31,391 bases of DNA from an uncultured Bacteroidales bacterium (GCA_900322025.1 ONYJ01000179.1:1-31391), one strand, 5' to 3'. Positions 8,483 through 17,638 are shown, counted from the first letter of the stretch. A program made the numbers and translations. Notes: a model not told the origin generated them from the sequence alone.

Positions 8483-10396
8483 ATGAGTAAGGAAGATAAA
8501 GATATCATCAAAGGAGCTGAATACGGTAGTAAAGATATCCAACATTGGGATTGGAATATACACCTGAGGAAGAGGCCGGGTATGTATCTTGGCAAGCTTG
8601 GCGATGGTAGCGAAAAAGACGATGGTATATATGTGCTTTTCAAGGAGATTGTTGACAATGCCGTGGACGAGTTTAACATGGGCCACGGCAAGGTTATAGA
8701 CATAACTCTCAACGAAGAAACCAAAGAGATTGCTATCAGAGATTACGGAAGAGGTATTCCGTTGGAAAGTCTGGTTGTTTCTGTAGGGCAGATAAATACC
8801 AGTGGGAAATATGGTTCTGCCGCTTATGGCAAATCGGTTGGGTTAAACGGTGTAGGTGCCAAGGCTGTAAATGCAACATCTACTAAGTTTTATGCACAGA
8901 GTTGGAGGGGAGGGAAAAGCGTTTGGGCTTATTTCGAAGAAGGAAATCTTATAGAAACCAAGCAAATAGACGATCCGCAAGCCAAAGATGGCACACTAAT
9001 ACGCTACACTGCAGATCCTAAGCTTTATGATAACTACTCTTATAGGATGGATTACCTTGAGAGTATGCTCAAGAATTACGCCTACTTAAACACGGGGCTT
9101 ACTATTCATTTCAATAAAACCACCTATCATTCCAAGAACGGGCTTTTGGATCTGATTAACGACAACATGACCCAAGGCTCTCTATATCCGCCTATCCATC
9201 TTAAAGGAAATGATATAGAGGTAGTTATAACTCACGGAAACGAAACCGGAGAAAACATTTATTCCTTTGTAAACGGGCAAAACACATATCACGGAGGAAC
9301 ACATTTAAGTGCGTTCAGAGAAGCTATAGGCAAAACTGTAAAAGACTTCTTTAAGAAAGATTACGACCCTAAAGATGTTAGAGAGGGCATTGTAGCCGCA
9401 ATTGCCATAAGAGTGGGAGAACCGGGCTTTGCCAATCAAACAAAAACATTTCTCAACTCTAAGCTCACAGACGCTGCCGAGAGAGGAGGTATTCCTATAA
9501 GGGTTTTTATCGGCAATTTTCTTGCCTCTGAATTAGATAATTATCTCCATAAGAATCCTTCTACTGCAGATATTATGCAGAAGAAGATAAACGCAAACGA
9601 AAAAGACAGAAAAGAAATAACCTCCATTCTAAAAGGGCGCAGAAGCAAGAAGGGTATGATTAGTAACGAGCAGTTAAGAGATTGCAAAGTTCACTACACC
9701 GATACCTCCAACCCTCTGTATGAGCAAACCACCATCTTTATTACTGAAGGACTTTCTGCAAGCGGAACTGTTTCAAAGGCCAGGAATGCAGATGTACAAG
9801 CTGTTTTCTCTTTAAGAGGTAAACCAAAAAACACTTATGGCAGTTCAAAAAAGGTAATATACGATAAAGACAATAAAGAACTCAACCTATTGCAAGCTGC
9901 CTTAGATATAGAAGAAGACATAGCCAACCTCAGATACAACAGAGTTGTTATAGCAACAGATGCCGATGTAGATGGTATGCACATAAGAATGTTGCTACTC
10001 ACATTCTTTATACAGTTCTTCCCTGAACTGATAAGAAGAGGCCATCTATATATTTTGCAAACTCCGCTGTTTAGAGTAAGAAAGAAAAAGAGAGATAATT
10101 CTTTTGATGTTCACTACTGCTATACAGAAGCAGAAAAGCTACAAAAGATACAGGAGGTTGGAAACGGGGCAGAAGTAACACGCTTCAAAGGCTTGGGAGA
10201 AATATCCGATACCGAATTCAAAACCTTTATAGGAGAGAATATACGCTTAGACACCATACGCTTAGAACAAGACGACCCTACCCGTGAAATCTTGGAATTC
10301 TACATGGGTAACAATACTCCGGACAGACAGAGATTTATTATGGAGAACCTTCGAGAAGAGGTTGTTTTGGAAGATAGAACCAGTGTAGATTTATAG
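8483..10396 (+). CDS. parE: DNA topoisomerase IV subunit B (type IIA ATPase/TOPRIM subunit)
   Basis: A 637-residue subunit that binds ATP and, with ParC, decatenates replicated chromosomes. The GHKL ATPase domain shows RKRPGMYLG, EIVDNAVDE (the glutamate that activates water is in this helix), DYGRGIP and GLNGVGAKAVNA. The TOPRIM domain has E422 in TEGLSASG and the metal triad region DADVDG at 493-498, followed by TRFKGLGEI. The EGLSASG form, rather than the EGDSAGG of GyrB, and the RGKPKNTYG that follows fit the Bacteroidota topoisomerase IV branch in my recall. GyrB is therefore less likely, but only a tree would settle it. No parC lies next to it. The acyltransferase gene follows after 35 bases and may share its transcript. 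Confidence 0.88.
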   Translation: MSKEDKDIIKGAEYGSKDIQHWDWNIHLRKRPGMYLGKLGDGSEKDDGIYVLFKEIVDNAVDEFNMGHGKVIDITLNEETKEIAIRDYGRGIPLESLVVSVGQINTSGKYGSAAYGKSVGLNGVGAKAVNATSTKFYAQSWRGGKSVWAYFEEGNLIETKQIDDPQAKDGTLIRYTADPKLYDNYSYRMDYLESMLKNYAYLNTGLTIHFNKTTYHSKNGLLDLINDNMTQGSLYPPIHLKGNDIEVVITHGNETGENIYSFVNGQNTYHGGTHLSAFREAIGKTVKDFFKKDYDPKDVREGIVAAIAIRVGEPGFANQTKTFLNSKLTDAAERGGIPIRVFIGNFLASELDNYLHKNPSTADIMQKKINANEKDRKEITSILKGRRSKKGMISNEQLRDCKVHYTDTSNPLYEQTTIFITEGLSASGTVSKARNADVQAVFSLRGKPKNTYGSSKKVIYDKDNKELNLLQAALDIEEDIANLRYNRVVIATDADVDGMHIRMLLLTFFIQFFPELIRRGHLYILQTPLFRVRKKKRDNSFDVHYCYTEAEKLQKIQEVGNGAEVTRFKGLGEISDTEFKTFIGENIRLDTIRLEQDDPTREILEFYMGNNTPDRQRFIMENLREEVVLEDRTSVDL

Positions 10397-10431
10397 GCTG
10401 TTACAGTTGCAGAGATTTATACCTTTAAGCT

Positions 10432-11016
10432 ATGAGCTTCAAACAAAGATTCAGTAAATGGCTTCTCAGAAGAATGGGTTGGACTACTGTAGGTGGAGTT
10501 ATAGAAGAGCCGAAGTGTATTCTTCTTGGAGTTCCTCACACCTCTGTTATGGACTTTGTAATAGCCTGGGCCTACTATAGTTCTGTTGGCGGTACGGCCA
10601 ATATCATGATAAAAAAAGAGTTCTTCTTCTGGCCAATGGGCATTCTTCTAAGAAAGATGGGGGCCATACCGGTAGATAGGAGCAAAGGCAGCAATGTTGC
10701 CCTTCATAACATTCAAGCAATGAAAGCTGCCACTCGTATGCACCTGGCTATTGCACCAGAAGGTACGCGCAAAAAAACAGACAAATGGAAGATGGGGTTT
10801 CTTACTATAGCCAAAGCTTGCAATGTTCCAATATATTTAGGCTACTTCGACTATGGGTGTAAAAAGGTTGGACATGGCCCAAGATTTGTAGCTACAGATA
10901 ACCCGAAAGAAGATATGAGGAGAATTCAGGCCCACTATGCCGCCATGCACCTCAAGGGGCGGCACAAAGACAGTTTCAGTTGCGGTAATGTAGAGCCACA
11001 ACTCATAGAAGAATAG
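10432..11016 (+). CDS. Small PlsC-like 1-acylglycerol-3-phosphate acyltransferase family protein
   Basis: A 194-residue protein with the glycerolipid acyltransferase motifs in order: H36-TSVM-D41 (the catalytic HX4D), GAIPVDR (77-83) and APEGTR (108-113, substrate phosphate binding). A short hydrophobic stretch around residues 42-52 and WPMGILLRKMG suggest association with the inner face of the membrane. It would transfer an acyl group to lysophosphatidate or a related lipid. It is shorter than classical PlsC (about 240 residues) and resembles the compact Bacteroidota members, so the precise acceptor is uncertain. Only 35 bases separate it from parE, which suggests one transcript, though the two functions are unrelated. 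Confidence 0.85.
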   Translation: MSFKQRFSKWLLRRMGWTTVGGVIEEPKCILLGVPHTSVMDFVIAWAYYSSVGGTANIMIKKEFFFWPMGILLRKMGAIPVDRSKGSNVALHNIQAMKAATRMHLAIAPEGTRKKTDKWKMGFLTIAKACNVPIYLGYFDYGCKKVGHGPRFVATDNPKEDMRRIQAHYAAMHLKGRHKDSFSCGNVEPQLIEE

Positions 11017-11030
11017 CCCCTCTTTTTGCC

Positions 11031-11054
11031 CCTTTTGATAAACTAAATGAGCAA
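11031..11054. repeat. Dispersed intergenic repeat, copy 1
   Basis: This 24-base stretch matches 21508-21532 at 22 of 24 aligned positions with one single-base gap. The shared core is AAATGAGCAA preceded by CCTTTT and GATAA. In both places CTTGTTTT follows (here directly, 11055-11062). Both copies lie upstream of a transporter locus. Confidence 0.55.
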
Positions 11055-11077
11055 CTTGTTTTGCCACAATGAGAGCA

Positions 11078-11103
11078 GTTCTACAGAAAAGTTCTGCAGA
11101 AAA
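11078..11103. repeat. Tandem 13-bp palindrome pair upstream of the TolC operon (candidate operator)
   Basis: GTTCTACAGAAAA (11078-11090) is followed at once by GTTCTGCAGAAAA (11091-11103), 12 of 13 identical. The second contains the perfect palindrome TTCTGCAGAA; the first has it with a single base changed in the centre. Two dyads 13 bases apart, 68 bases before the operon's first start codon, look like a site for a dimeric regulator. No regulator gene lies next to the operon. Confidence 0.45.
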
Positions 11104-11170
11104 CCTACATAAAGAGTTGCATAAAATAACCTATATATTGTTGAATATGCATAATTATCGGTTTGTAATT

Positions 11171-12655
11171 ATGAAGAAAAGCGTATATGTTGCAGTCTGC
11201 CTGCTGATGACAGTAAAGGCCTTGGCACAGACATATACATTAAAGGAGTACGAAGAATTTGCTCTTCAAAACTCAAAAAGTCTTAAAGTTTCTCAAGAGA
11301 GAATAAACATAGCTTCCCATCTACGAAAAGCGGCCTTCACTCAATTTCTACCAAGTTTTCAGGCAGTGGGTACATATATGTGGAATCAAAAGAATATTTC
11401 TCTGCTCGCAGAAGATGCATTGCTGCCGGTAGGTGCAAAAATGGCTGACGGCAGTTTTGGTTTTACACCAGAGCAGATTTCCAATGGCTGGACAATGATA
11501 GACGGGCAGCCGGTTCCGTTAGATGCCGATGGGGTACCATTTAACCCCAAGACAAATCCAGAAAAGATTATGTGGAAACAATATGCCTATTTACCTAAAG
11601 AACAGCTTACATACGATGTTCACAATGTTTTTGCGGCGGGCATAGGTTTTACTCAGCCAATATATCTCGGCGGTAAGATACGAGAGCTGTATAAAATAGC
11701 TTCCATAGGAGAAGAAATGGCCGAGCTACAGGTAGAGAATAAAAGAGAAGAACTGCTGATTTCTGTAGATCAGGCATATTGGACAACCGTATCTTTAATC
11801 AACAAGAAAAAACTTGCAGAAAAGTATGTAGAGCTCCTTACAAAACTCGAACAGAATATCAAAGCTGCCATAGAGGAGGGGGTGGCCACTAAGGGCGATC
11901 TTTTGAATGTTAAGGTAAAACTCAACGAGGCCAATCTGGCTCTCACCAGAGCTACCGATGGAGTAGCCCTGTCTAAGATGGCGCTGTTCCAAGTATGCGG
12001 CTTAGATATAAACGGTGATTTTGGACTCGCCGATGAGAATATAAATCAGGGAATAGCACAGGAGCTCGATCCGGCATTCAATCGTACACAAGCAATAGAT
12101 AATCGTATAGAAATAAGAGAATTAGAAAATTTAAGCAAAATCAGCCACAGTCAGGTTAACATAGCTAAAAGCCGTTTCTTGCCTAACATAATAGCTTCTG
12201 CAAACTACCTCACTACAAATCCAAACACATTCAATGGCTTTGAAAATAAATTCAAGGGCATGTTTTCGGCAGGAGTTGCCGTTACTATTCCTATCTTCCA
12301 TTTTGGCGACAGAATACACACCCTCAAAGCTGCTAAAAGCGAAGAAAAAATCATACGCCATAGGATAGAACAAGCAAAAGAGCTTATCAACTTGCAAGTT
12401 ACGCAGGCCAACTTTAAGGTTAGAGAAGCCAACCGAAAATTAGAAGCAGCAAGAAGCAACATAAGTGCTGCTGAAGAAAATCTTAAACTGGCAGAAATTT
12501 CGTACAGCGAAGGACTCATAAGCATTACAGATTTATTGGCTGCACAAACCGCATGGATTAGTGCATATTCAGATAGAATAGATGCCGGAATAGATGTACG
12601 CATGTGCGAGCTTCACCTACGCAAATCTGTAGGAAAAAGCAATATAACAAGATAA
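11171..12655 (+). CDS. TolC-family outer membrane efflux protein
   Basis: I place the start at 11171 because MKKSVYVAVCLLMTVKALAQ is a complete signal peptide with a likely cut after ALA; an upstream in-frame ATG at 11069 adds 34 residues with no matching role and overlaps the palindrome pair. The mature protein of about 475 residues has the twofold TolC pattern: TLKEYEEFALQNSKSLK at the start, a long helical hairpin, IYLGGKIRELYKIA, then a second repeat with NIAKSRFLPNIIASANY, IFHFGDRIH and a closing helix ITDLLAAQTAWISA. It forms the outer membrane exit duct for the following membrane fusion protein and permeases, 24 bases downstream. An insert of about 60 residues in the first half (ALLPVGAKMADGSFGF onward) is longer than in E. 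coli TolC, as usual in Bacteroidota homologues. Confidence 0.9.
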   Translation: MKKSVYVAVCLLMTVKALAQTYTLKEYEEFALQNSKSLKVSQERINIASHLRKAAFTQFLPSFQAVGTYMWNQKNISLLAEDALLPVGAKMADGSFGFTPEQISNGWTMIDGQPVPLDADGVPFNPKTNPEKIMWKQYAYLPKEQLTYDVHNVFAAGIGFTQPIYLGGKIRELYKIASIGEEMAELQVENKREELLISVDQAYWTTVSLINKKKLAEKYVELLTKLEQNIKAAIEEGVATKGDLLNVKVKLNEANLALTRATDGVALSKMALFQVCGLDINGDFGLADENINQGIAQELDPAFNRTQAIDNRIEIRELENLSKISHSQVNIAKSRFLPNIIASANYLTTNPNTFNGFENKFKGMFSAGVAVTIPIFHFGDRIHTLKAAKSEEKIIRHRIEQAKELINLQVTQANFKVREANRKLEAARSNISAAEENLKLAEISYSEGLISITDLLAAQTAWISAYSDRIDAGIDVRMCELHLRKSVGKSNITR

Positions 12656-12679
12656 TATAGAATATTAAAAATAAGAATT

Positions 12680-13669
12680 ATGAAGAAGTTACAACAAAGC
12701 ACAATAAGCCTGCTGATTGGACTGGCAGCATTACTTCTGGTTATTGTGGTTTTAGTTTTAATCGGATGGCTAACTTCAACACCGCAAAAGCTCACAATTC
12801 AAGGTACTGTTGAAGCGCGCGAATACAGAGTATCTGGCAAAGTTGCAGGAAGAGTAGAGCAGCTGTTCTTTCAAGAAGGAGATACTGTAAGTAAGGGACA
12901 AGTAGTGGTTAAGTTAGACAGCCCGGAGCTTCAAGCCAAGATAATACAAGCAAATGCCCAAAGCCAAGCGGCACTTGCGCAAAGAGCAAAGGCTTCCGGA
13001 AGTGCTCGTGCCGAGCTTGTTGAAGGAGCTTACGAACAATGGCAGAAAGCTAAGGTTGGAGTAGAAATTGCTCAAAAATCTTATCAAAGGGTAGAGAATC
13101 TCTATCAAAAAGAAGTTATATCTGCCCAAAAAAGAGATGAGGCAAAAGCACAGTACGATGCGGCTGTTGCCACCGAAAAAGCAGCAAAGAGCCAGTACGA
13201 TTTAGCTAAAAACGGAGCACAGACAGAAGATCGGATAGCCGCACAAGCCGCAGTTGATGCAGCCAAAGCAAGCGTTAGTCAGGTTAACTCCTATATAGAT
13301 GAGATCAATCTTGTTTCTCCCATCAATGGAATCATTACGGAGGTATTTCCTAAGGTTGGAGAACTTGTAGGACAAGGTGCCCCTATAATGACCGTAACAG
13401 ATGTAGAAGATGTTTGGTTCTCTTTCAATGTGAGAGAAGATATGCTTAAAGGTATTACCATGGGCAGTAAAATACAGGTAAAGGTTCCGGCCCTTGGAGA
13501 AAACACCTACGAAGCCGAGGTTTATTTCATAAATGTAATGGCTTCTTTTGCAACATGGAAGCCTACAAAAGCTTCTGGCGATTTTGATGCCAAAACCTTT
13601 GAGGTTAGAGCCAAGCCAACATCACACATTCCTCATCTACGTGCAGGAATGAGTGCTATTCTCAAATAA
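12680..13669 (+). CDS. HlyD-family membrane fusion protein (periplasmic adaptor)
   Basis: A 329-residue adaptor linking inner-membrane permeases to TolC. One membrane anchor (about residues 9-31) is followed by the first half of a lipoyl-like domain (VSGKVAGRVEQLFFQEGD), a coiled-coil hairpin rich in Ala, Lys, Gln and Glu (about 75-200), the second lipoyl half (LVSPINGIITEVFPKVGELV) and a beta-barrel region (VWFSFNVREDMLKGI). The pattern is that of YbhG/YhiI-type adaptors that pair with ABC-2 permeases, rather than RND adaptors, which are normally lipoproteins. Gaps of 24 bases to tolC and 18 bases to the permease support one operon. Confidence 0.9.
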   Translation: MKKLQQSTISLLIGLAALLLVIVVLVLIGWLTSTPQKLTIQGTVEAREYRVSGKVAGRVEQLFFQEGDTVSKGQVVVKLDSPELQAKIIQANAQSQAALAQRAKASGSARAELVEGAYEQWQKAKVGVEIAQKSYQRVENLYQKEVISAQKRDEAKAQYDAAVATEKAAKSQYDLAKNGAQTEDRIAAQAAVDAAKASVSQVNSYIDEINLVSPINGIITEVFPKVGELVGQGAPIMTVTDVEDVWFSFNVREDMLKGITMGSKIQVKVPALGENTYEAEVYFINVMASFATWKPTKASGDFDAKTFEVRAKPTSHIPHLRAGMSAILK

Positions 13670-13687
13670 TACAAAGCAATTGCCGCA

Positions 13688-14872
13688 ATGAGAAAGAGTA
13701 CCAATATGTTTAACTGTCTGCTCAATGTAATAAGCAGAGAAACAGACATTATGTTCAGCAGGCCTATATACCTGTATGGAACAGTATTGGTTCTCGCCTT
13801 CTGCGCAATTTTCTTTGTATCTCTGATGTATCAAGGTCTGCCTCAACGAGTTCCGGTTGGAGTAATAGATAAAGACAATTCATATCTCTCCAGAACCGCC
13901 ATCAAACAAATAGAGGCAATGCAAGGCATTGAAATTGCACATAGATATGGTAGTTATCACGAGGCCCGTCTGGCCATGCAGCAAGGAAAAATCTATGGTT
14001 TTATAGAGTTTCCGGAAGACCTGTATATAAAAACCGTAAATGGTTTAAGACCTACAGTACCTGTTTATTACACAGAAGCCTATATGATTCCGGGAACTTT
14101 AGTCTATCGTAATTTTCTTCAGATAGCCAATGTTCTTAATGCCGGAGTAAGAAGAACCACTATGAGAGCCAAGGGAGTTTCTGAAGCAGAGATAATGCCC
14201 GCCCTTCAGCCCATTACAATAGACACTCATAGTATAAACAACCCGTGGAGCAGCTACTCCATATATCTGATTTCTATAATCTGGCCTGGCATACTTTCGT
14301 TATGTATAATAGTAATGACTGTATTTACCATAGGATTTGAGCTGAAAAGCAAAACCACTCCAGATCTTATCGAAAAAGCAGGAGGGAGCATCTTTAATGC
14401 TCTATCGGGAAAGCTTTTACCATATTTTATCATATACCTGCTATTAGGATTTTCGTATGTTATACTTGCATACAAGATATTCGGATTCCCTCTCATGGGC
14501 CCTGTTTGGGTAATGCTGCTGAATATAGCCATGTTAGTTCTCGCCTCTCATGCTGTAGGCCTGTTTTTCATAGGTTTATTCCCCGTTCTCAGAGATGCCC
14601 TCAGTGCAGCCTCTCTATACTCAGTGCTTGCACTATCCATGTGCGGAATGACCTATCCGGTTGAAATGATGATTCCTCCTATGCAAGGCTTTGCCCAGCT
14701 CTTTCCTCTAAGACAATACTACCTGATTTATGTTAAATGGGCCATGCTCAATTCCGGTATTTCAGATGTATGGATAAATATGCTCGGCATGTGCATATTC
14801 TTCTTCCTGCCGTTCCTAATTATAAGACGCCTTAAAGACGCCATGGTTAAACTCAACTATCCAACTAAGTAA
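13688..14872 (+). CDS. ABC-2 type transporter permease, first of a pair
   Basis: A 394-residue ABC-2 permease of the YhhJ/YbhS type. It has one membrane helix near residues 25-48 (YLYGTVLVLAFCAIFFV), a large periplasmic loop of about 150 residues (starting RVPVGVIDKDNSYLSRT), and five to six helices in the C-terminal half. The sequence VGVIDKDNS after the first helix and FPLRQYYLIY in the last third are usual for the family. With the next gene it would form a heterodimeric channel that passes substrate to the HlyD/TolC duct. No nucleotide-binding protein is encoded in the operon. The next gene starts 15 bases later. Confidence 0.87.
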   Translation: MRKSTNMFNCLLNVISRETDIMFSRPIYLYGTVLVLAFCAIFFVSLMYQGLPQRVPVGVIDKDNSYLSRTAIKQIEAMQGIEIAHRYGSYHEARLAMQQGKIYGFIEFPEDLYIKTVNGLRPTVPVYYTEAYMIPGTLVYRNFLQIANVLNAGVRRTTMRAKGVSEAEIMPALQPITIDTHSINNPWSSYSIYLISIIWPGILSLCIIVMTVFTIGFELKSKTTPDLIEKAGGSIFNALSGKLLPYFIIYLLLGFSYVILAYKIFGFPLMGPVWVMLLNIAMLVLASHAVGLFFIGLFPVLRDALSAASLYSVLALSMCGMTYPVEMMIPPMQGFAQLFPLRQYYLIYVKWAMLNSGISDVWINMLGMCIFFFLPFLIIRRLKDAMVKLNYPTK

Positions 14873-14887
14873 TTACAAGAGCAGAAT

Positions 14888-16075
14888 ATGAGAAAGATAA
14901 GTTCTAAAGATTTCGGAAATGCCCTTTCGCAGTATTTTGTAATTGTATGGAAAGAGTTAAAAACCATATTTACAGATAGTGGAGTGCTGCTGATTCTTAT
15001 AATAGCAGGCCTCGGCTATCCTATTCTGTATAGTACGGTATATCTGAATGAAAGCGTGGATGAGATTCCGGTTGGCATCATAGACGAGAGCGCCACTTCC
15101 ACAAGCCGAAGTTTTGCCTCAAAAATAGATGCTACCAGAGAAATCTGCCTTGTTTCTTGTATAAACATGGACGAGGCCATAAAAAAAATGAAACGCCGAG
15201 AAATACACGGCATTATTGTTATTCCAAAAACATTTAACAAAGATATAGAAGCAGGCATACAAACAACAGTTTCTCTGTATGTCAATATGGCTACTTTCTT
15301 TATATACAAGAATATAGCCTTAGCCTGCAACTATGTGATGTTAGACGAGAACAAAAATATACAGATAAAAAAACTATCTGCCCAAGGTCTTACAGAACAA
15401 GAAGCTCTCACCAGTGCAGAGCCGCTGAAAAACCAAATGAATATTCTCTTTAACGAGGGCAACGGCTTTGCCAGTTTCTTTGTGCCGGGAGTTTTAGTTC
15501 TTATAATACACCAGCTATTATTCCTTGGAATTGGCATGGTATCCGGCACCAGAAGAGAAGAAAATGCCAACAAAAAACTATCGCAGATAGAAAATCCGCT
15601 AAAAAAGAAGGTCCAAAGGTATATATTAGGCCAAGGAACGGCCTATCTGCTGATATACTCCATAATTGGAGCCTACATTCTTATTTTGGTTCCAAGAATA
15701 TTCGGCCTGCCGCATTTTGCATCTGCTCACAATATCTACAGATTGATGCTACCATTTCTTTTGGCTGTAATATTCTTCTCGCAAACCTGTGCGGTATTTA
15801 TACGAAACAGAGAAACCGGAATGGTTATGTTCCTGTTCTTTAGCGTAATACTGCTATTTATCAGTGGCCTTACATGGCCAACCAGTAGCTTCCCTACATT
15901 CTGGAAACTGTTCTCCTATATATTCCCTGCCACCTTTGGTGTACAAGGCTATATAAAACTAAACTGTATGGGAGCAGACTTCTCTGTAATACGCCCCGAA
16001 TTCATAGCTCTGTGGATTCAGGCAATAATCTATTTTGTTACAGCTTGTTTTTCTTACAGATATATCAACAAGTAG
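14888..16075 (+). CDS. ABC-2 type transporter permease, second of a pair
   Basis: A 395-residue paralogue of the preceding gene with the same plan: an N-terminal helix (VLLILIIAGLGYPILY), then VPVGIIDESATSTSRSF at the start of the periplasmic loop (read here as IPVGIIDESATSTSR), and five to six C-terminal helices with GLTWPTSSFPTFWKLFSY. Two adjacent paralogous permeases imply a heterodimer. It is the last gene of the tolC-hlyD-permease-permease operon: the next gene, aspA, has its own promoter 3 bases beyond the stop. No terminator hairpin was seen after it. Confidence 0.87.
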   Translation: MRKISSKDFGNALSQYFVIVWKELKTIFTDSGVLLILIIAGLGYPILYSTVYLNESVDEIPVGIIDESATSTSRSFASKIDATREICLVSCINMDEAIKKMKRREIHGIIVIPKTFNKDIEAGIQTTVSLYVNMATFFIYKNIALACNYVMLDENKNIQIKKLSAQGLTEQEALTSAEPLKNQMNILFNEGNGFASFFVPGVLVLIIHQLLFLGIGMVSGTRREENANKKLSQIENPLKKKVQRYILGQGTAYLLIYSIIGAYILILVPRIFGLPHFASAHNIYRLMLPFLLAVIFFSQTCAVFIRNRETGMVMFLFFSVILLFISGLTWPTSSFPTFWKLFSYIFPATFGVQGYIKLNCMGADFSVIRPEFIALWIQAIIYFVTACFSYRYINK

Positions 16076-16077
16076 AA

Positions 16078-16108
16078 TTTGTTGTCTATCATTTTTTAAC
16101 TATATTTG
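16078..16108 (+). promoter_or_regulatory. aspA promoter (Bacteroidota type)
   Basis: TTTG at 16078-16081, 19 bases, TATATTTG at 16101-16108: a full match to the -33/-7 consensus with standard spacing. The start of transcription should fall near 16114, giving a leader of about 50 bases. Confidence 0.8.
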
Positions 16109-16163
16109 CCAATCTTCATAGAAATTTAAAGTTAAAACTATTTATAATTAAAATTTAAAAACC

Positions 16164-17576
16164 ATGGCAACTAAGAAATATAGGACCGAGTCCGACCTTC
16201 TTGGTGAACTCAAAGTTCCTTGCGAAGCTTACTACGGCGTTCAAACACAGCGAGCTATAAACAATTACAAAATTTCCGGAATAAGGATGTGCGACTATCC
16301 AGACTTTGTGGTGGCTATAGCATACGTAAAACTGGCTGCGATTCAAGCAAATAACGCCCTTGGTGTTATAGATAATAAAATTACCAAGGCTGTAGAAAAG
16401 GCTTGCAGAGAAATAATAGACGGAAAAATGCACAACGATTTTCCTGTTGATATGATGCAGGGCGGTGCCGGTACTTCCGTAAATATGAACGCAAATGAAG
16501 TTATTGCTAACCGTGCTCTTGAAATTATGGGCAAGCAGAAGGGAGATTATAAATTCTGCTCCCCTAACGACCATATAAACTGTGCGCAGAGTACAAACGA
16601 TGCCTACCCTACTGCTCTTCACCTAACTATCGTTATGATGAATAAAAAAATTGTTGAAAGCTTAAAGGCCCTTGTAGCTTCTTTCAAAGCTAAGGCTAAA
16701 GAGTTTGACAAGATTATCAAGATGGGTAGAACACAGCTTCAGGATGCTGTTCCTATGACTTTAGGTCAGGAATTCAAAGCCTTTGCAGATTCTTTGGAAG
16801 AAGAAATTGAGAGTCTGGAATACAGCAAGAAAAAACTCTATGCAATAAATATGGGCGGTACAGCCATAGGTACAGGCATAAATGCAACACCTGGCTTTAC
16901 CAAACTGTGCTGCGAAAGACTTGCTAAACTCACAGGCGAGCCTTTTGTTGCCGCAAAGAATCTTGTAGCAGCTACTCCCGATACTGCCGGATATGTAGGA
17001 TATCATGGAGCTCTTAAAAAATTGGCTGTAAAGCTATCAAAGGTTTGCAACGACCTCCGTATTTTGGCCTCTGGTCCAAGATGTGGCCTTGGAGAAATAA
17101 ATCTTCCTCCAAAAGCTCCGGGTTCTTCAATAATGCCGGGTAAGGTAAATCCTGTAATCCCAGAGGTTACTAACCAAGTATGCTTTAAGGTTATAGGTAA
17201 CGATACCGCCGTAGCATTTGCGGCAGAAGCAGGCCAATTACAGCTCAACGTTATGGAACCTGTTATTATACAGTGCATTACCGAGAGCATTACTTGGATG
17301 ACTAATGTTATGAATACTCTCCGTATAGAGTGCGTAGATGGCATTACAGCTAATGCTGAGCATTGCATGGATATGGTAAAGAACAGTATAGGCATTGTTA
17401 CTGCTCTTAATCCTTACATAGGTTACAAGGCCAGCACAAAGATTGCCAAAGAAGCCCAGCAGACAGGTCGTAGCGTTTACGACATAGTACTGGAGCAAAA
17501 GGTTATGACCAAGGCAAAACTCGATGAGGCGCTCAACCCTAAAAACATGCTTGCAGCCAGAGACTACAAGAAATAA
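16164..17576 (+). CDS. aspA: Aspartate ammonia-lyase (aspartase)
   Basis: A 470-residue cytoplasmic homotetramer of the fumarase/aspartase superfamily, converting L-aspartate to fumarate and ammonia. The catalytic loop reads GSSIMPGKVN at 320-329, with S321 matching the base of characterised aspartases. Other superfamily blocks are GGAGTSVNMNANEV, STNDAYPTALH and GRTQLQDAVPMTLGQEF. The N-terminus (RTESDLLGELKVP followed by YYGVQTQRA) and the length fit aspartase better than class II fumarase. It has its own strong promoter and a strong terminator, so it is a single-gene unit. The fumarate made would feed anaerobic reduction to succinate, upstream of the mutase at 605-2749. Confidence 0.93.
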   Translation: MATKKYRTESDLLGELKVPCEAYYGVQTQRAINNYKISGIRMCDYPDFVVAIAYVKLAAIQANNALGVIDNKITKAVEKACREIIDGKMHNDFPVDMMQGGAGTSVNMNANEVIANRALEIMGKQKGDYKFCSPNDHINCAQSTNDAYPTALHLTIVMMNKKIVESLKALVASFKAKAKEFDKIIKMGRTQLQDAVPMTLGQEFKAFADSLEEEIESLEYSKKKLYAINMGGTAIGTGINATPGFTKLCCERLAKLTGEPFVAAKNLVAATPDTAGYVGYHGALKKLAVKLSKVCNDLRILASGPRCGLGEINLPPKAPGSSIMPGKVNPVIPEVTNQVCFKVIGNDTAVAFAAEAGQLQLNVMEPVIIQCITESITWMTNVMNTLRIECVDGITANAEHCMDMVKNSIGIVTALNPYIGYKASTKIAKEAQQTGRSVYDIVLEQKVMTKAKLDEALNPKNMLAARDYKK

Positions 17577-17602
17577 GAAACTATAATATTTTAGATAATA
17601 AG

Positions 17603-17638
17603 ATATAGGGAAGGCAATTATGTCTTCCCTATATTTTT
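17603..17638 (+). terminator. Intrinsic terminator of aspA
   Basis: An 11-bp perfect stem (ATATAGGGAAG at 17603-17613 with CTTCCCTATAT at 17624-17634), a 10-base loop, then TTTT. It is 26 bases after the aspA stop. The tdk stop codon on the other strand overlaps its last bases, so it may partly serve that gene too, although the T-tract favours the plus strand. Confidence 0.88.

Noticed and set aside
11069..11170. Upstream ATG giving a 34-residue extension of the TolC-family protein
   Set aside because: The extension would hide a complete signal peptide and overlap the palindrome pair.
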